Source: Labia minor (Eukaryota > Arthropoda > Insecta > Dermaptera > Spongiphoridae). From it: a DNA stretch of 64,000 nt. The translations under genes and the position numbers were made by a program. The notes beneath the pieces were generated by a model that saw only the letters and a list, made by a program, of their open reading frames with translations, was not told where the DNA came from and ran no database searches. Positions 23,275 through 33,898 of the stretch are shown here, one piece after another (positions within the stretch are counted from its first letter, which is position 1; the number at the start of each line of letters is the position of its first letter). Where the stretch lies: positions 41,381,787 to 41,445,786 of the forward strand of contig OY720346.1 in NCBI GenBank assembly GCA_963082975.1, written 5' to 3'.

Positions 23275-23590
23275 CTATGTGACTGTTTGGAACTCGAAAG
23301 TTCTTGGTCGCAACAACAACATTCCTCTAAGTATCCTTATCCTGAGCTACAACCATCCAACTCCTATTATATCCTTTCTCTCTCTCAGGGCCCTTTTGAT
23401 TCTCTTAGATAATAATTTTGACGATTAAGCCCCTTTACTGCATGATAACAGGCGTTACACGATTGCAACTTCGATTGAAATTCTTTTCGAATATTATTAT
23501 CCTTCATGATTACAGAACCCATATATTTAAATTTTTCTAAATTTTCAAATTCTACGCTTTGTATGTTAAGACTTTGTGTGATTTTAAAAC
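23275..23590 (-). mobile_element. LINE fragment with internal deletion, copy 2
   Basis: On the minus strand the 5' part (23590-23400) is one open frame with VEFENLEKFKYMGSVIMK, then DNNIRKEF and CNACYHAVKGL, ending LRESKGP. This matches the FKYLGS-type block that precedes IYKTIILPVVLYGCE in this family. It then jumps directly to the family 3' end (WLVVAQDKDTWRN-like, 23400-23275), so the LYGCE to RRWVDN portion is deleted. It is the only copy here that keeps the upstream block. The 3' end abuts TATCTATCTATG, the GATA-type tail. Confidence 0.8.
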
Positions 23591-23599
23591 CAAACTTAT

Positions 23600-23946
23600 T
23601 ATTTAAATATTAACAAGCACGAATACAAAAAAAGAGATGGAATCAATAATTATAAAAGTTAAAAAAGTTAAAAAATTAGAACTTTGGTAAATAGAAATTT
23701 TTTGAATTGCTCTTCTAAATATTTTATTTTGTATATTTTGAAAGCATAAAATTGAGAATATAAAATACTCTGGCTATAAATGATTGTATATATTTAAACT
23801 TTCCAGGATATTTCTAAAGGGATGTAAAACAAAAGGGTTGAAACTCAATCTAATTGAATTGATTAACCTTCTCGGTTAATATTATCAAGAACTCAATTTT
23901 ATAACCACCCTTGGAGACCTTGTCATGGTTTACTTTCTCTTTTTCC

Positions 23947-23979
<33 letters not shown>

Positions 23980-24256
23980 CTAAAAAATGAATTATAAATA
24001 ATATATATAGATATGAGATAAGATAATTATATAGTATAATAATCTTAAAGGTAACATTTTAAAAGAGACTGTTGAAAGAACGTACAATTAAATCAATTCT
24101 CTTTTTATAAGCTACGTTCAAAAATTACATTCTCCTACAATAGACACCTTTCTTTATACCATTCTTTTTTTATTCCCTTTGGGGAATGAAAAAGCCATTA
24201 AATAAATAACAAGAGATATGATTATGAAAAAAGAAAAGTTTTTTCCCCCTAAACGA

Positions 24257-24310
<54 letters not shown>

Positions 24311-24645
24311 CTTGTACCTTTTAATCTTGTAGACAGTCAAGTGGATAAATGGATAAGATACTCATAACAAAGATTCTTTTTCAATGTTAGTTTTTAGCAT
24401 TTATTTAAAATTGTAGTTGAGTAAACTAATTTTTGCTCACAAAGTATAGAACTAATTAGTACTAAATAGATATATATATTATATGGTATTAAATAATTTA
24501 TAATGTTCGGTTAATTCAAATTTTGCTCTTCAGTTCTTCTCATTCTACAATGTTTAATTTTATCTTTTACATTAATTTACTAGTATTTATACAATATTTT
24601 AAACAGAAAAAAAAAAACAAAGAGAATATATTAATAAATAATAAG
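23600..24645. other. AT-rich DNA with microsatellites
   Basis: No gene seen. (CT)n(AT)n at about 23947-23979 and a 45-bp (AT)n at about 24265-24309. Confidence 0.6.
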
Positions 24646-25289
24646 TTGACCTGTGGCTAGGTCCGAACCGACCGACGGTTTGAAGTAAATTAATTAGCAG
24701 CTACTGAAACAATTTCAAATAATTTTAATATATCTATTAATGTAATAAAAAACAGATATGGATACATAAATAATAAATATAAACATTTTTAATTTTATTT
24801 TATTTATAATGTATATGCAAGACCATGCTGTGACGTCATGAATGGCTGGATGACGTCATATAATTTTAAATTGAGAAAAAACTAAAAAAGATGATTTTTC
24901 TCGAGGATAAATCCAATACAAAGTGCATGATTCGTGGAGATATGTAAAAAATCTCCTCATGTGAAATTTGGTGTGAAAATAACCCTTCCCTTCCTATCGT
25001 CAATCGCTAATACTACCACTTCCGGTTTCCGGATTTGCACCAAAAGTTGATCAATTCATCATCACTGATGCATTAAGTCAGTGGTTCTTAAACTGTGGTC
25101 CGCGGACCCTTGGGGGTCCGCGAAGCCTTTACTGGGGGTCCGCGGTCCTCGGAAAAAAATCATCGTAAAAATACATACATATATAAATATTTAAAGTTCA
25201 TTGTTTAACTATATCCTCCTAGAGAATTACGGCTATAATTTAATACTATTAATAATACTATTTTATTTTATTAAATTGATAATTATGTC

Positions 25290-25786
25290 AATTAATTTTT
25301 TGTGAATAAATAAACATATATAAAAAACTATATATAAAATTTGAATTTTCATCCATTCATTCATTTAAAATCATTTTTCGATTGTTCCTTTAAAATAACC
25401 CCTCTTAGGGGCTCGGAAGGGGAGGCATATAAGGGAATTTTCTCTTTTCACTTTGTTATTGGGGAAAACCAGGGGAGGGGACAGTCTTACCCGGAAAAAC
25501 CCAAATTGTCAGCGTCCACTCTGGGGTTTTAAACAGTTTTAAAGCAAATGTTAATTATTAGTTAAGTTCATTTCTCAACGAGTTGTATCTTTAAATTATT
25601 TTTATTAATGTTAATTATAAGTTCATTTCTCAACGAGTTGTATCTTTAAATTATTTTTATTAATTTAATTAATTATAATTAAATTATAGCTAATAATAGT
25701 TTATTATAGCTAATAATTTTTTTTAATTTTTAGTGTAATTTGCATGATCATTATTTTATAAAAACACTAAACACATTTTGCAATTT
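25290..25786. repeat. Block shared with the Helitron at 44996-45479
   Basis: About 490 bp is nearly identical, with small indels, to 44996-45479 in the same orientation. Landmarks include AATAACCCCTCTTAGGGG, TTGTCAGCGTCCACTCTGGG, and a tandem duplication of TTCATTTCTCAACGAGTTGT present in both. In this element the block is part of the non-coding 5' region. Confidence 0.9.
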
Positions 25787-25843
25787 CCCAGAAAGGCTGT
25801 TTTTGAGAGTAAGTATAAGTTAGTTTTATGAATAAAAAATATT

Positions 25844-26135
25844 TATTTTAATAATATTTTAGAATCAAATTACGAAATTAATAATATTTTAGAATCAAAT
25901 TACGAAATTAATAATATTTTAGAATCAAATTACGAAATATATTTATTATATAAATTAATATTCATTTAAAATGATATTAAATCATTTATTTAAAATGATT
26001 TAAAACATTTATTAAAATGATTTAAAACATTCATTTAAAATGATATTAAAACATTCATTTAAAATCATATTAAAACATAGCTAGTAAATAATAATTCGTT
26101 ATATTTATATTATATTTATATTATATTTATATTAT
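25844..26135. repeat. Tandem repeats in the 5' region of the second hAT
   Basis: Three copies of a 30-bp unit containing TTTTAGAATCAAATTACGAA lie at 25849-25940. Shorter units based on CATTTAAAATGATTTAAAA follow (25965-26078), then TTATATTTATA repeats (26098-26135). The promoter of the transposase must lie within or beside them. Confidence 0.8.
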
Positions 26136-26167
26136 TGTAGTTCAATGTTAATAAATTACTCCATAAA

Positions 26168-28027
26168 ATGGATCGTTGGCTACAAACTGGTTCAACACAG
26201 AAACGGAAAGAATCAGATGATGAGGCATCAACAGCAAACTCTACCAAGAAACGCAAAACTAGAAAATATTCGGATGATTATTTATCATTTGGATTTACTT
26301 ATATTTGCAACAATGATGTGGAAAGACCAGTCTGCGTTCTATGTCAGGAAAGTTTATCCAATGAAAGTATGAAACCTGCTAATCTCAGACGTCATTTACA
26401 AACAAAGCACAGCGAGCATGTTAGTAAGTCTATCGAATTTTTTAAAATGAAAAAAGAAGAACTTAATTCAAGTCAGAAATTGATGGTAAAGACGGGATCT
26501 GGTGGTATGAGTAAGAAAGCAGTAATGGCATCATATGAAGTAGCTCTACTTATTGCTAAAGCAGGAAAGCCGCATAATATAGCAGAGCAATTAATTCTTC
26601 CTGCTACAAAAGTAATTACAAATATAATGTTAGGAACTAAAGCAGCAAACGATATAAATTTGATTTCATTATCAAATGATACGGTTAAGAATAGGATTGA
26701 AGACATGTCATGTAATATAAAAGAAGAATTAATATCGAGAGTGCGCAAAAGTCACTATTACTCATTACAATTGGATGAAAGTACTGATGTCACTAATAAT
26801 GCCAATTTGTTAGCTTTCATTAGATATGAGTTTGAAAATCAAATACAAGAAGATGTATTGTTTTGTGATTCACTACCTTCACGAACGACAGCTAATGACA
26901 TATTTAACAGTTTGAATAATTTTATAACCGAAAATGAAATAGAGTGGCCAAAATGTGTTGGAATTTGCACTGATGGTGCTCGTGCAATGTCAGGTACAAG
27001 AACTGGATTGATTGCTCTTATTAAAAATGTTGCGCCTCAGGTTGTTTGGAATCATTGCTGCATTCACAGAGAATCATTAGCAGCCAAAAATATGTCACCA
27101 GATTTTAAAAGAACATTAGACGAAGTAGTTAAAATTGTCAATTTCATTAAGGCTCGTCCACTTAATTCCAGAGTTTTTAAAATTTTGTGTGAGGAAATGG
27201 GTAGTCAACATACACATTTATTATTACATACAGATGTACGTTGGTTGTCCCGCGGGAAAGTACTCATTCGCGTTTTTGAGCTTCGAGATGAAATACGATT
27301 GTTTTTAATAGATGCGCATTTTGAACTGACCGAATGTTTCAATGATTTTATCTGGTTAGCTAAGGTGGCTTACTTGACTGATATTTTTACAAAATTGAAC
27401 GAACTTAATTTGAGCCTGCAAGGTACTGTTGTAAATATATTTAAAGTTGAAGATAAAATAGAAGCAATGATTAAAAAAATCGACTTGTGGTCGAAACGCA
27501 TCCAGAACGGTGTATATGAGTCTTTTCCAACTCTCAATGATTTCATAGAAAGCTCCAGTGAAAAATTGCTTAATCAAACGCGTCAATTATTTGTTGAACA
27601 TTTAATTACTTTGAAAAGCAACTTCAGGAAGTATTTTTCTACTCCTGATCCTTGCAATAACTGGATCAGAGATCCATTTAATATGGAAATTACAAATGCT
27701 AAACATTTATCTGCACCTGAACAAGATATTCTCGTGGAATTATCATGTGATACAACTTATAAACTAAAATTTAACAAAACTGAATTGAGCAACTTTTGGT
27801 TACTTCTCAGGTCAGATTATCCTGCGCTTGCAAATAAAGCACTTCAACACTTGATTCCATTCTGCACAACATATTTATGCGAACAAGCTTTTTCGGTACT
27901 ATTTTATATTAAGTCTAAATATAGAAACAAATTAAATGTAGAGCCGGATCTTAGATTAAAAGTTTCCAATATTAAGCCAGATATTGAGATTCTTGTTTCA
28001 AGAAAACAACTGCATACATCTCATTAA
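26168..28027 (+). CDS. hAT transposase with BED zinc finger
   Basis: A 619-residue intact frame beginning MDRWLQTGSTQKRK. The BED-type zinc ligands are C56, C59, H76 and H81, after a basic stretch (KKRKTRKYS, residues 27-35). Catalytic acidic positions are D203 in QLDEST, D269 in CTDGARAM and E572 in CEQAFSV. The CxxH motif CCIHRESLAAKNM is near 297-309, followed by HTDVRWLSRG near 354. The C-terminal dimerisation region ends IKPDIEILVSRKQLHTSH. It is related to but clearly distinct from the transposase at 19185-20963, so the two elements belong to different families of the same group. An overlapping short frame starting at 26145 is in another phase. No disabling change is visible. Confidence 0.96.
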   Translation: MDRWLQTGSTQKRKESDDEASTANSTKKRKTRKYSDDYLSFGFTYICNNDVERPVCVLCQESLSNESMKPANLRRHLQTKHSEHVSKSIEFFKMKKEELNSSQKLMVKTGSGGMSKKAVMASYEVALLIAKAGKPHNIAEQLILPATKVITNIMLGTKAANDINLISLSNDTVKNRIEDMSCNIKEELISRVRKSHYYSLQLDESTDVTNNANLLAFIRYEFENQIQEDVLFCDSLPSRTTANDIFNSLNNFITENEIEWPKCVGICTDGARAMSGTRTGLIALIKNVAPQVVWNHCCIHRESLAAKNMSPDFKRTLDEVVKIVNFIKARPLNSRVFKILCEEMGSQHTHLLLHTDVRWLSRGKVLIRVFELRDEIRLFLIDAHFELTECFNDFIWLAKVAYLTDIFTKLNELNLSLQGTVVNIFKVEDKIEAMIKKIDLWSKRIQNGVYESFPTLNDFIESSSEKLLNQTRQLFVEHLITLKSNFRKYFSTPDPCNNWIRDPFNMEITNAKHLSAPEQDILVELSCDTTYKLKFNKTELSNFWLLLRSDYPALANKALQHLIPFCTTYLCEQAFSVLFYIKSKYRNKLNVEPDLRLKVSNIKPDIEILVSRKQLHTSH

Positions 28028-28625
28028 ATATGTAAGTTATATTTAATGAGATAGATGCAGTTATTTTTTAAAATATTTCTTATTTAATATTTTCTGAAAA
28101 AAATTATAAAATATTTATATGAATTTAATGTAAGTACCCATTATAATTTGTGAGATTTGTTGCTATGACAATGTTTGTATTTTCTTTCTTCAATATTATA
28201 ATTTCTAATAAAATGTGTTCTACAATATGCAAAAAAATCGTTATTCACCAATCACTGTTAGAAATATTCATCATATATCCTTGTCCTTATGAGATCGTAA
28301 GCCAGAAATTAATTAATAAAATGACGTAAAGTACCTAAAGTTGTGATGGGGGTCCGTCAAAAAAAATTTTTTCAAGTGGGGGTCCGTGGAGTACATAAGT
28401 TTAAGAACCTATGCATTAAGTAAATATACCAAATTTCATCAAAATCCGTTGAGCCGTTCAGGCTGTACACATCTATACGGACGGACGGACGGACGGACGG
28501 ACAGACATCATGCTAAAAATAGTTTTTTCTGTTAAGAAAATGCATGATTCGTGGAGATATGTAAAAATCTCCACATGTGAAATTTGGTGTGAAAACAATA
28601 CCTCCCTTACTATCGTCGGTCGGTA

Positions 28626-28915
28626 AAAATATTTTATTCTAAAAACTTTCTTTTTAAATTACCTTTTTTTGTTAAATTTGGAAGAAGAAAAATTAATCAT
28701 TTTCTAATTTTTAATTAATTAATATATTTTTGTTCCATTTAATTGAATGATGGTGAAGCCTAAAAATAAAAATCACAAGTTGCCTTTCTGCAAGTTTCTT
28801 AGAATTCTAAATATAAAAAATGTTATATATTGTATCAAGTGCATCTAAAAGTCCAGAAATTTTTAAATATGTAGTGTAAATAAAGCAAAAGTTTGAGGGT
28901 ATGTAGGATGCAGTA
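28626..28915. other. AT-rich DNA, nothing recognised
   Basis: Short gap between the R1 repeat and the next mariner element; no feature seen. Confidence 0.5.
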
Positions 28916-29114
28916 TACGAGGTAGGGTCAAAAAGTTCGCGGAATGGTCGCTTATAGTCAAGTATTTCTTAGCTGAAAGGGAAATTTTTATTTGTGAGGT
29001 TGGCATAACTGGTAGTGAATATGCTTTTGAGGTTAGCAGGCACTTGTAGTTGGTTCCATGCGTTCGGTGTTTAATATTGTAGATCGTAGTTTCTTTCTTT
29101 CGTCGGATTGTGCA

Positions 29115-29934
29115 ATGTCGTCATTAGGCCCGATTCACACACAAGTGGCGTATAGCACTGGCGTGGTTCTGGCGTGGAACAGGTTTGTAATGTAATTGCA
29201 TTAGCTTATGACTCAATACCCACAGATATGGCGTGTTGGAGGCGTGCAAAATGGCACGAAGACCACTCCGCTCCGACTCCACCGGTGGCTCGTAGGGACT
29301 GGCACGCCACTTCTAGACCATTTGGAGTGGTCTTCGTGCCATTTTCCACGCCTCCAACACGCCATACGCCATATCTGTGGGTATTGAGTCATAAGCTAAT
29401 GCAATTACATTAACAAACCTGTTCCACGCCAGAACCACGCCAGTGCGATACGCCACTTGTGTGTGAATCGGGCCTTAGAGCAGCGTGGCAATATTAAATT
29501 CTGTGTGTTGCTGGAGAAATCACCCTCGGAGACTCTTGAGATGCTAAAAAAAGCATACGGAAATTCTGCGATGAAGAAAACAGCAGTTTACGAGTGGCAT
29601 AAGCGTTTTCGCGACGGTCGCACAACAATTGATGATGACGTTCGGACTGGGCGGCCTTCCACTTCCACTACAGACGACAATGTTGAGCGCGTTCGACAAA
29701 TTGTGCGTGCGGACAGACGAACAACCATCAATAATATTGCCTCTGAAGTTGGTATTTCACATGGGAGTGTTCACAGCATTCTTCATAATGACTTGAACAT
29801 GCATCGTGTTTGAAAATGCGACGGAGCGGGTGAAGGAACTTTCAAAAAACGGCTTTCAAGAGTGTTTCCAACAATTATATGAACGGTGGAATAAATGTGT
29901 AGATGCAGGAAGAGAGTATTTTGAAGGGAAATAA
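29115..29934 (+). pseudogene. Mariner transposase, split by a MITE and internally deleted
   Basis: The ancestral start is ATG at 29115 (ATG TCG TCA TTA). The MITE at 29127-29474 splits it after the Leu codon, and the frame resumes at 29478 with EQRGNIKFCVLLEKSPSETL. The HTH DNA-binding half is clear: LKKAYGNSAMKKTAVYEWHK, GRPSTSTTDDNVERV, and ASEVGISHGSVHSIL, up to about residue 115. The sequence then jumps at a stop and frameshift near 29812 to the C-terminal piece GFQECFQQLYERWNKCV and YFEGK with a stop at 29932-29934. The whole DDD catalytic domain is absent. An apparent upstream Met at 29457 lies within the MITE and is not the original start. Confidence 0.88.
29127..29474. mobile_element. 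PIF/Harbinger-like palindromic MITE, 348 bp
   Basis: The ends GGCCCGATTCACACACAAGT and the exact inverse (ACTTGTGTGTGAATCGGGCC) are flanked by TTA on each side (29124-29126 and 29475-29477), the target duplication typical of PIF/Harbinger. The arms are about 150 bp and nearly perfect, meeting around 29290, so the element is almost one continuous palindrome. No coding capacity. It is inserted in the 5' coding region of a mariner transposase. Confidence 0.88.
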
Positions 29935-30007
29935 TGTAAGAATGTTATAAATATTTTTAATAAATTTTTAATAACCAATTCCGCGAACTTTTTGACCCTA
30001 CTTCGTA

Positions 30008-30688
30008 TATATATAAAACCATTCAAATAAATTCTCTAAATTTTAAAACTTGAAATGAAACTTTAATACTTATAACCACTGAATCCCTAAATTGGTTTAA
30101 TTTTTTTTTTTAATATAAAATCCATATACTCGATATTTAACCTCGTTTAAAAAATCAAATGAATATTATTATTAATAAATTTTAATAATTAAAATTATTC
30201 TTTTAATTTATTTAACAACTTTATAATTACGAAAAGAAATGTATTAACTAATTTATATGGGATAAATATTCTCAATGATTGTCCTGTAAGATCAAGAAGT
30301 TTTTTTTTATAATAATATTTGTGTGATTACAATGTAATATGAAAGTAATGGAAATTTTACTTAGTGGCTATAAACGTATTATTTAATCCATTAGATCCAT
30401 GCCATTTCTTTAATATCTCTTTTAATTTTTCTATAATGATAGTAATAGAAACATTTTACTGCTCGTTTCATTTTAGAAAGTGTGTTCGTTTTATATTCAA
30501 ACTTCATTAACATCCCATTCAAGAACCATTTGCACCTTAACAAGTGCAATTCTTAATTATTCCACAGACTTGGGATTTTTTTTCCTTTTATTTATTTATT
30601 TTTATTTTCTTCAAAACTTTAGTCATAATCATAATTTGATACTCATAATCTCATCTATATATCTTAACCTAAAAAAAGAATCAAACTG

Positions 30689-30728
<40 letters not shown>

Positions 30729-32264
30729 TATAGCATAAAAATGTCTTTTAATAGGGTAATAATATAATTAAGACATCTTAAATAAACATTAAAACAAATA
30801 TTGAAAATCTCACGTTCGTCCATTTCACAACTATTACTTAAAAAGAGGACCATGTAATTGAAATAGGATCACTTGATGGTAAGGGACATTGTCATGTTTT
30901 CGATCTTTTCAATCTTCATAAATTACATATATGTTTCTAAAATTACGGAGAAATTGATCACCTGAGAGCAGCGTAGGGGTGAGTTATTATAAGAGTACCC
31001 AAAAAAGGGTCTAGATGCATTTTGCTGGATGAAAAGAAGAGTGTAAGATCATTCTTCGAAATGGAGTGTTCAGTGTGGGGATCCTACACTTAGAAGTTAC
31101 TGCCCAGAGGAGATGCATGACTGAATTACTGGAAGAAACACAGAGAACGCTGCCCGGAGAATCAACATTAATCTTGCCTTGCCCTGAACTCTATACTATT
31201 AATAATGAACATCTAAGTGGTCGACCCTTTAAGATTTGCAATTTCTAAATACTATAAAATTTGATAATTATAACATTAAAATAAATAAACTTTATTTTCT
31301 ATTTAAGTTATAATTTCTCATGTTTATACTTATACTAATTTCTTTCATCATTAAATCTTAATTTTATTATAATTTAATATTTTATTTTAATCTGAATGAA
31401 TTCAAATTCACCTCTTCCCTTATCAATCTTCGATGGATTCACCCAATTATTTTCTATTAATAATAAATAGACAGCAACCAATTAAATTAAAGATAAATTT
31501 TATTAATTTTTAACCTATTTTTCTTAAAAACCCAACCCATACTAAGCCTCCAATATACGGCAATATATATTAATATAAAATAAAAAAAAAATTTATAAAT
31601 TTGATTGAGTTTAGGTAATTGAAATTTAGAAATTATACACTACACATATATTGTACGAGTAGATTACATTAGTATATTATATTTGGCACAGAAATTAAAT
31701 CTAATTTTTTATTATAATAATAACATCAAATATACTTAATTAGAACAATTAATTTTAATAAATTAATAATTGATTTATATATTGAATAAAATTTTTTGAT
31801 TAAGAAATTGTTAGGGCGAGGGATATAAGTGTATTGGAGTGAAAACAAAGGAAAATTGGAAAAAATATTCCTGTGATTCATTGTCCGAAAGAGAACAATG
31901 AGAGTCACAGATAAAAGAGTCCCTGGAGTGAAAATAATGAAAGGGAAAAGTAAAGGTAATAAATGTTAATATAATTCAATAAAACTAATATAAATTAATT
32001 TCATTTTGATAGGAATAAATTTTGACCATTTGTGAATTTTTTTTTCATTTTTCGAAAATTTAATTTTAAACTCATAATAAACATCTTTGCGTTTCTTGAA
32101 TGGTACATAATTAATTGAAATATTTTATAACAGTAAAATTATTTCAAAGTCATTAAAAAACTTAATATTTAAATATTATACATTATTAATTCTGTTCAAA
32201 TTCGAACAGAAATGTTTATTATTTTAACGAAAGAAAATGTATAATTAAATTTAATATATATATA
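30008..32264. other. AT-rich DNA; one unassigned block at 30960-31250
   Basis: Mostly low-complexity AT sequence with an (AT)n run at about 30694-30721. A block at 30960-31250 has balanced composition and a 60-codon open frame from 31066 on the plus strand. It has no repeat copy in the window and no recognised domain. It could be an exon or regulatory DNA. Confidence 0.35.
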
Positions 32265-32295
32265 CAGGGTTATTCTAAATGATGGCCCCATTTTT

Positions 32296-32890
32296 AATAA
32301 GCTGGAGTGTCTCCACTCGACCATCTCGCAATTTGAATTGGATTAAATAACATATATTATATTTAAATTAAATTTAATTAATTAAATTATAAATTAAAAT
32401 CAATAAATAATATTTATTCAACCAGCGCGTTTTTGGCTCTTTGTCAATGGTACAAGTCACGTGCTAGCGCGTGATTTGCAGTGTTAAAAAAATAATTCCG
32501 GTACTTTCAGCGACTCAATCAAGCTGAAATTCTATATATAGCAGTTTTATTCAATTTTTAATCATGTGAAAAACTATCAAACATATATCTTTATTTTTAC
32601 GGTCACTTTAGAGAAAAAAAAATCAAAATGTGGTAATGACCTTTTTCCGGTTGAGCTACATTTCTCAAAAGTTGATAGAAAACTACGAATTTTGAATAAT
32701 GCCTGTATACGAAATTTTATTATTCTAGCTCAAACCATTTTTGCGTAATCTTGTCTACATCACACATACACACAAATACAGACATTTTTCTCAACCTTAG
32801 TGAAAATGACTCAGGGACATTCAAAACGTATAAAAACATCAAAATCTCGACATCTAAAATTTTCGTAATCGCAATACTATCTCTGGCGAT
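32296..32890 (-). repeat. Dispersed repeat family R2, copy 1
   Basis: The reverse complement of this segment matches 49700-50314 along its length. Shared landmarks are GAGATAGTATTGCGAT, TCTCAACCTTAGTGAAAATG, the (TG)-rich tract, CAAACCATTTTTGCG, and CTGGAGTGTCTCCACTCGA with its small hairpin. It is inserted in the 3' non-coding part of the Tc/mariner relic. Class unknown; short open frames across it are chance. Confidence 0.8.
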
Positions 32891-33280
32891 TTCGTATTTA
32901 TTAAATTACAAATGCTACATGAATAATTTTTATACCAATGAAAAGAGGAAGTTTGAAAGGTTTTTTTTAATGTATTACAAGTGTTCAATGTGGCCTCCAG
33001 CAAATATCTACGTTTACGCGGTAGCCAAACTCATTCGTCACATGAACAAGTGTATCTGCTGTTACTGAGTGCACAGCAGAAGTGATACGGTTCCGCATAA
33101 TCGTTCAAAGTTGTTGGTAGAGGCAGGACGAAAACAGCTACCTTAACATAACCCCATAAGAAATAGTCACATGGGATGAGATCAGGAGATCTCGATGGCC
33201 AGAAGTATTGAGCCAGGTCTTCATCTCCCCCCTGCGACCAATCCAGCGCTGAGGAAATGATTCATTTAAAAAGCCTAGTA

Positions 33281-33491
33281 CAGGGGTGTCAAACTCATAG
33301 GTACACTTGGGCCAAACAAACAAAGTTTAACTTTAGGCGGACCGCAGATAAATTGAAAGTCAAAAGTTTGATCGCGAAAAACATTTTCCCTTTTTTTTTT
33401 ATTAGAGACAAATTGAAAATTTTTCAAAAAAGTCGAAAGTTGTCGCGGGCCGCAAAAATAGTGGTCGCGGGTCTCGAGTTTGACACCCCTG
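33281..33491. mobile_element. hAT MITE, 211 bp
   Basis: The ends CAGGGGTGTCAAACTC and exact inverse GAGTTTGACACCCCTG are flanked by GCCTAGTA and GCCTAATA (33273-33280, 33492-33499), a 7/8 match of nnnTAnnn form. Inward GGGCC and CGGGCCGC motifs are subterminal. It disrupts the DDE transposase relic. Confidence 0.9.
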
Positions 33492-33597
33492 GCCTAATAC
33501 ATCCAAGTTGAAAAATGAAGTCCTGAGAATCTTCCATAATTAATAAATACCATCCATAATAAACACAAATTTTTAAAAATGTGTCCATTATTTAGAG

Positions 33598-33898
33598 TAG
33601 TGTTTCTCAACCTTTTTGGACCAAACGCCCACTTCGTAAGGGTGGCTTCATAATTCGCCCCCCCCCCCCATAAATTTTAACAGATAAAAATTGTATGATA
33701 ATCCCTAATATAAGGTAGATACACTCGGTGATACTTTTAGAGCCATATTGAAAAAATTGAAAAAAAAGTGGAAATGTTTAAAAAATCATCTTACCTTTGT
33801 TTTTTTTAGAAAAAATTGAAAATGATTTCGCCCACCAAAAATAACTGTCGCCCCCCAAAAGCATATAGTCAAATAATCGCCCAGGTTGAGAATCAGTA
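33598..33898. mobile_element. hAT MITE, 301 bp
   Basis: The ends TAGTGTTTCTCAACC and inverse TACTGATTCTCAACC are flanked by ATTTAGAG and ATTTAGAA (33590-33597, 33899-33906), again nnnTAnnn. Subterminal TTCGCCC and TCGCCC motifs face each other. It lies inside the right terminal repeat of the Tc/mariner relic, splitting it. Confidence 0.88.

Larger units (their letters stand above)
25079..28413 (+). mobile_element. Complete hAT transposon, Buster-like, 3335 bp
   Basis: The left end CAGTGGTTCTTAAACT and right end, inverse CATAGGTTCTTAAACT, differ at two positions. The flanking duplication CATTAAGT is perfect (25071-25078 and 28414-28421) and of nnnTAnnn form. GGTCCGCGGACC-like palindromic subterminal motifs occur near 25098, with GGTCCGT near 28342 and 28381. 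The insertion site is confirmed by the uninterrupted R1 paralogue at 5922-5929. The 5' region holds tandem repeats (25560-26135) and a block shared with the Helitron at 45 kb. It looks recent and complete. Confidence 0.95.
24650..28625. repeat. Dispersed repeat family R1, copy B, split by a hAT
   Basis: The left part is 24650-25078 and the right part 28414-28625, interrupted by the hAT at 25079-28413. It shares ACCAAAAGTTGAT, CATTAAGT, CATCATGCTAAAAATA and GCATGATTCGTGGAGATATG with copy A at 5755-6175. The GTGGAGATATG module occurs twice in copy B (24932 and 28550), so the unit may have terminal direct repeats. A (GGAC)n tract lies at 28478-28502. Confidence 0.75.
28918..30005 (+). mobile_element. 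Internally deleted mariner element with intact ends
   Basis: The termini CGAGGTAGGGTCAAAAAGTT and inverse CGAAGTAGGGTCAAAAAGTT form near-perfect inverted repeats flanked by TA (28916-28917 and 30006-30007). Inside are the N-terminal and extreme C-terminal parts of a mariner transposase, while the catalytic core is missing. A palindromic MITE interrupts the start of the frame. The good ends mean it could still be mobilised by a related transposase. Confidence 0.92.

Noticed and set aside
29174..29413. 79-codon open frame from 29174
   Set aside because: It lies wholly inside the palindromic Harbinger-like MITE and is a by-product of the inverted repeat.
32751..33068. 105-codon open frame from 32751
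   Set aside because: It runs from an R2 repeat into the Tc/mariner relic on the wrong strand; neither part is coding in that frame.
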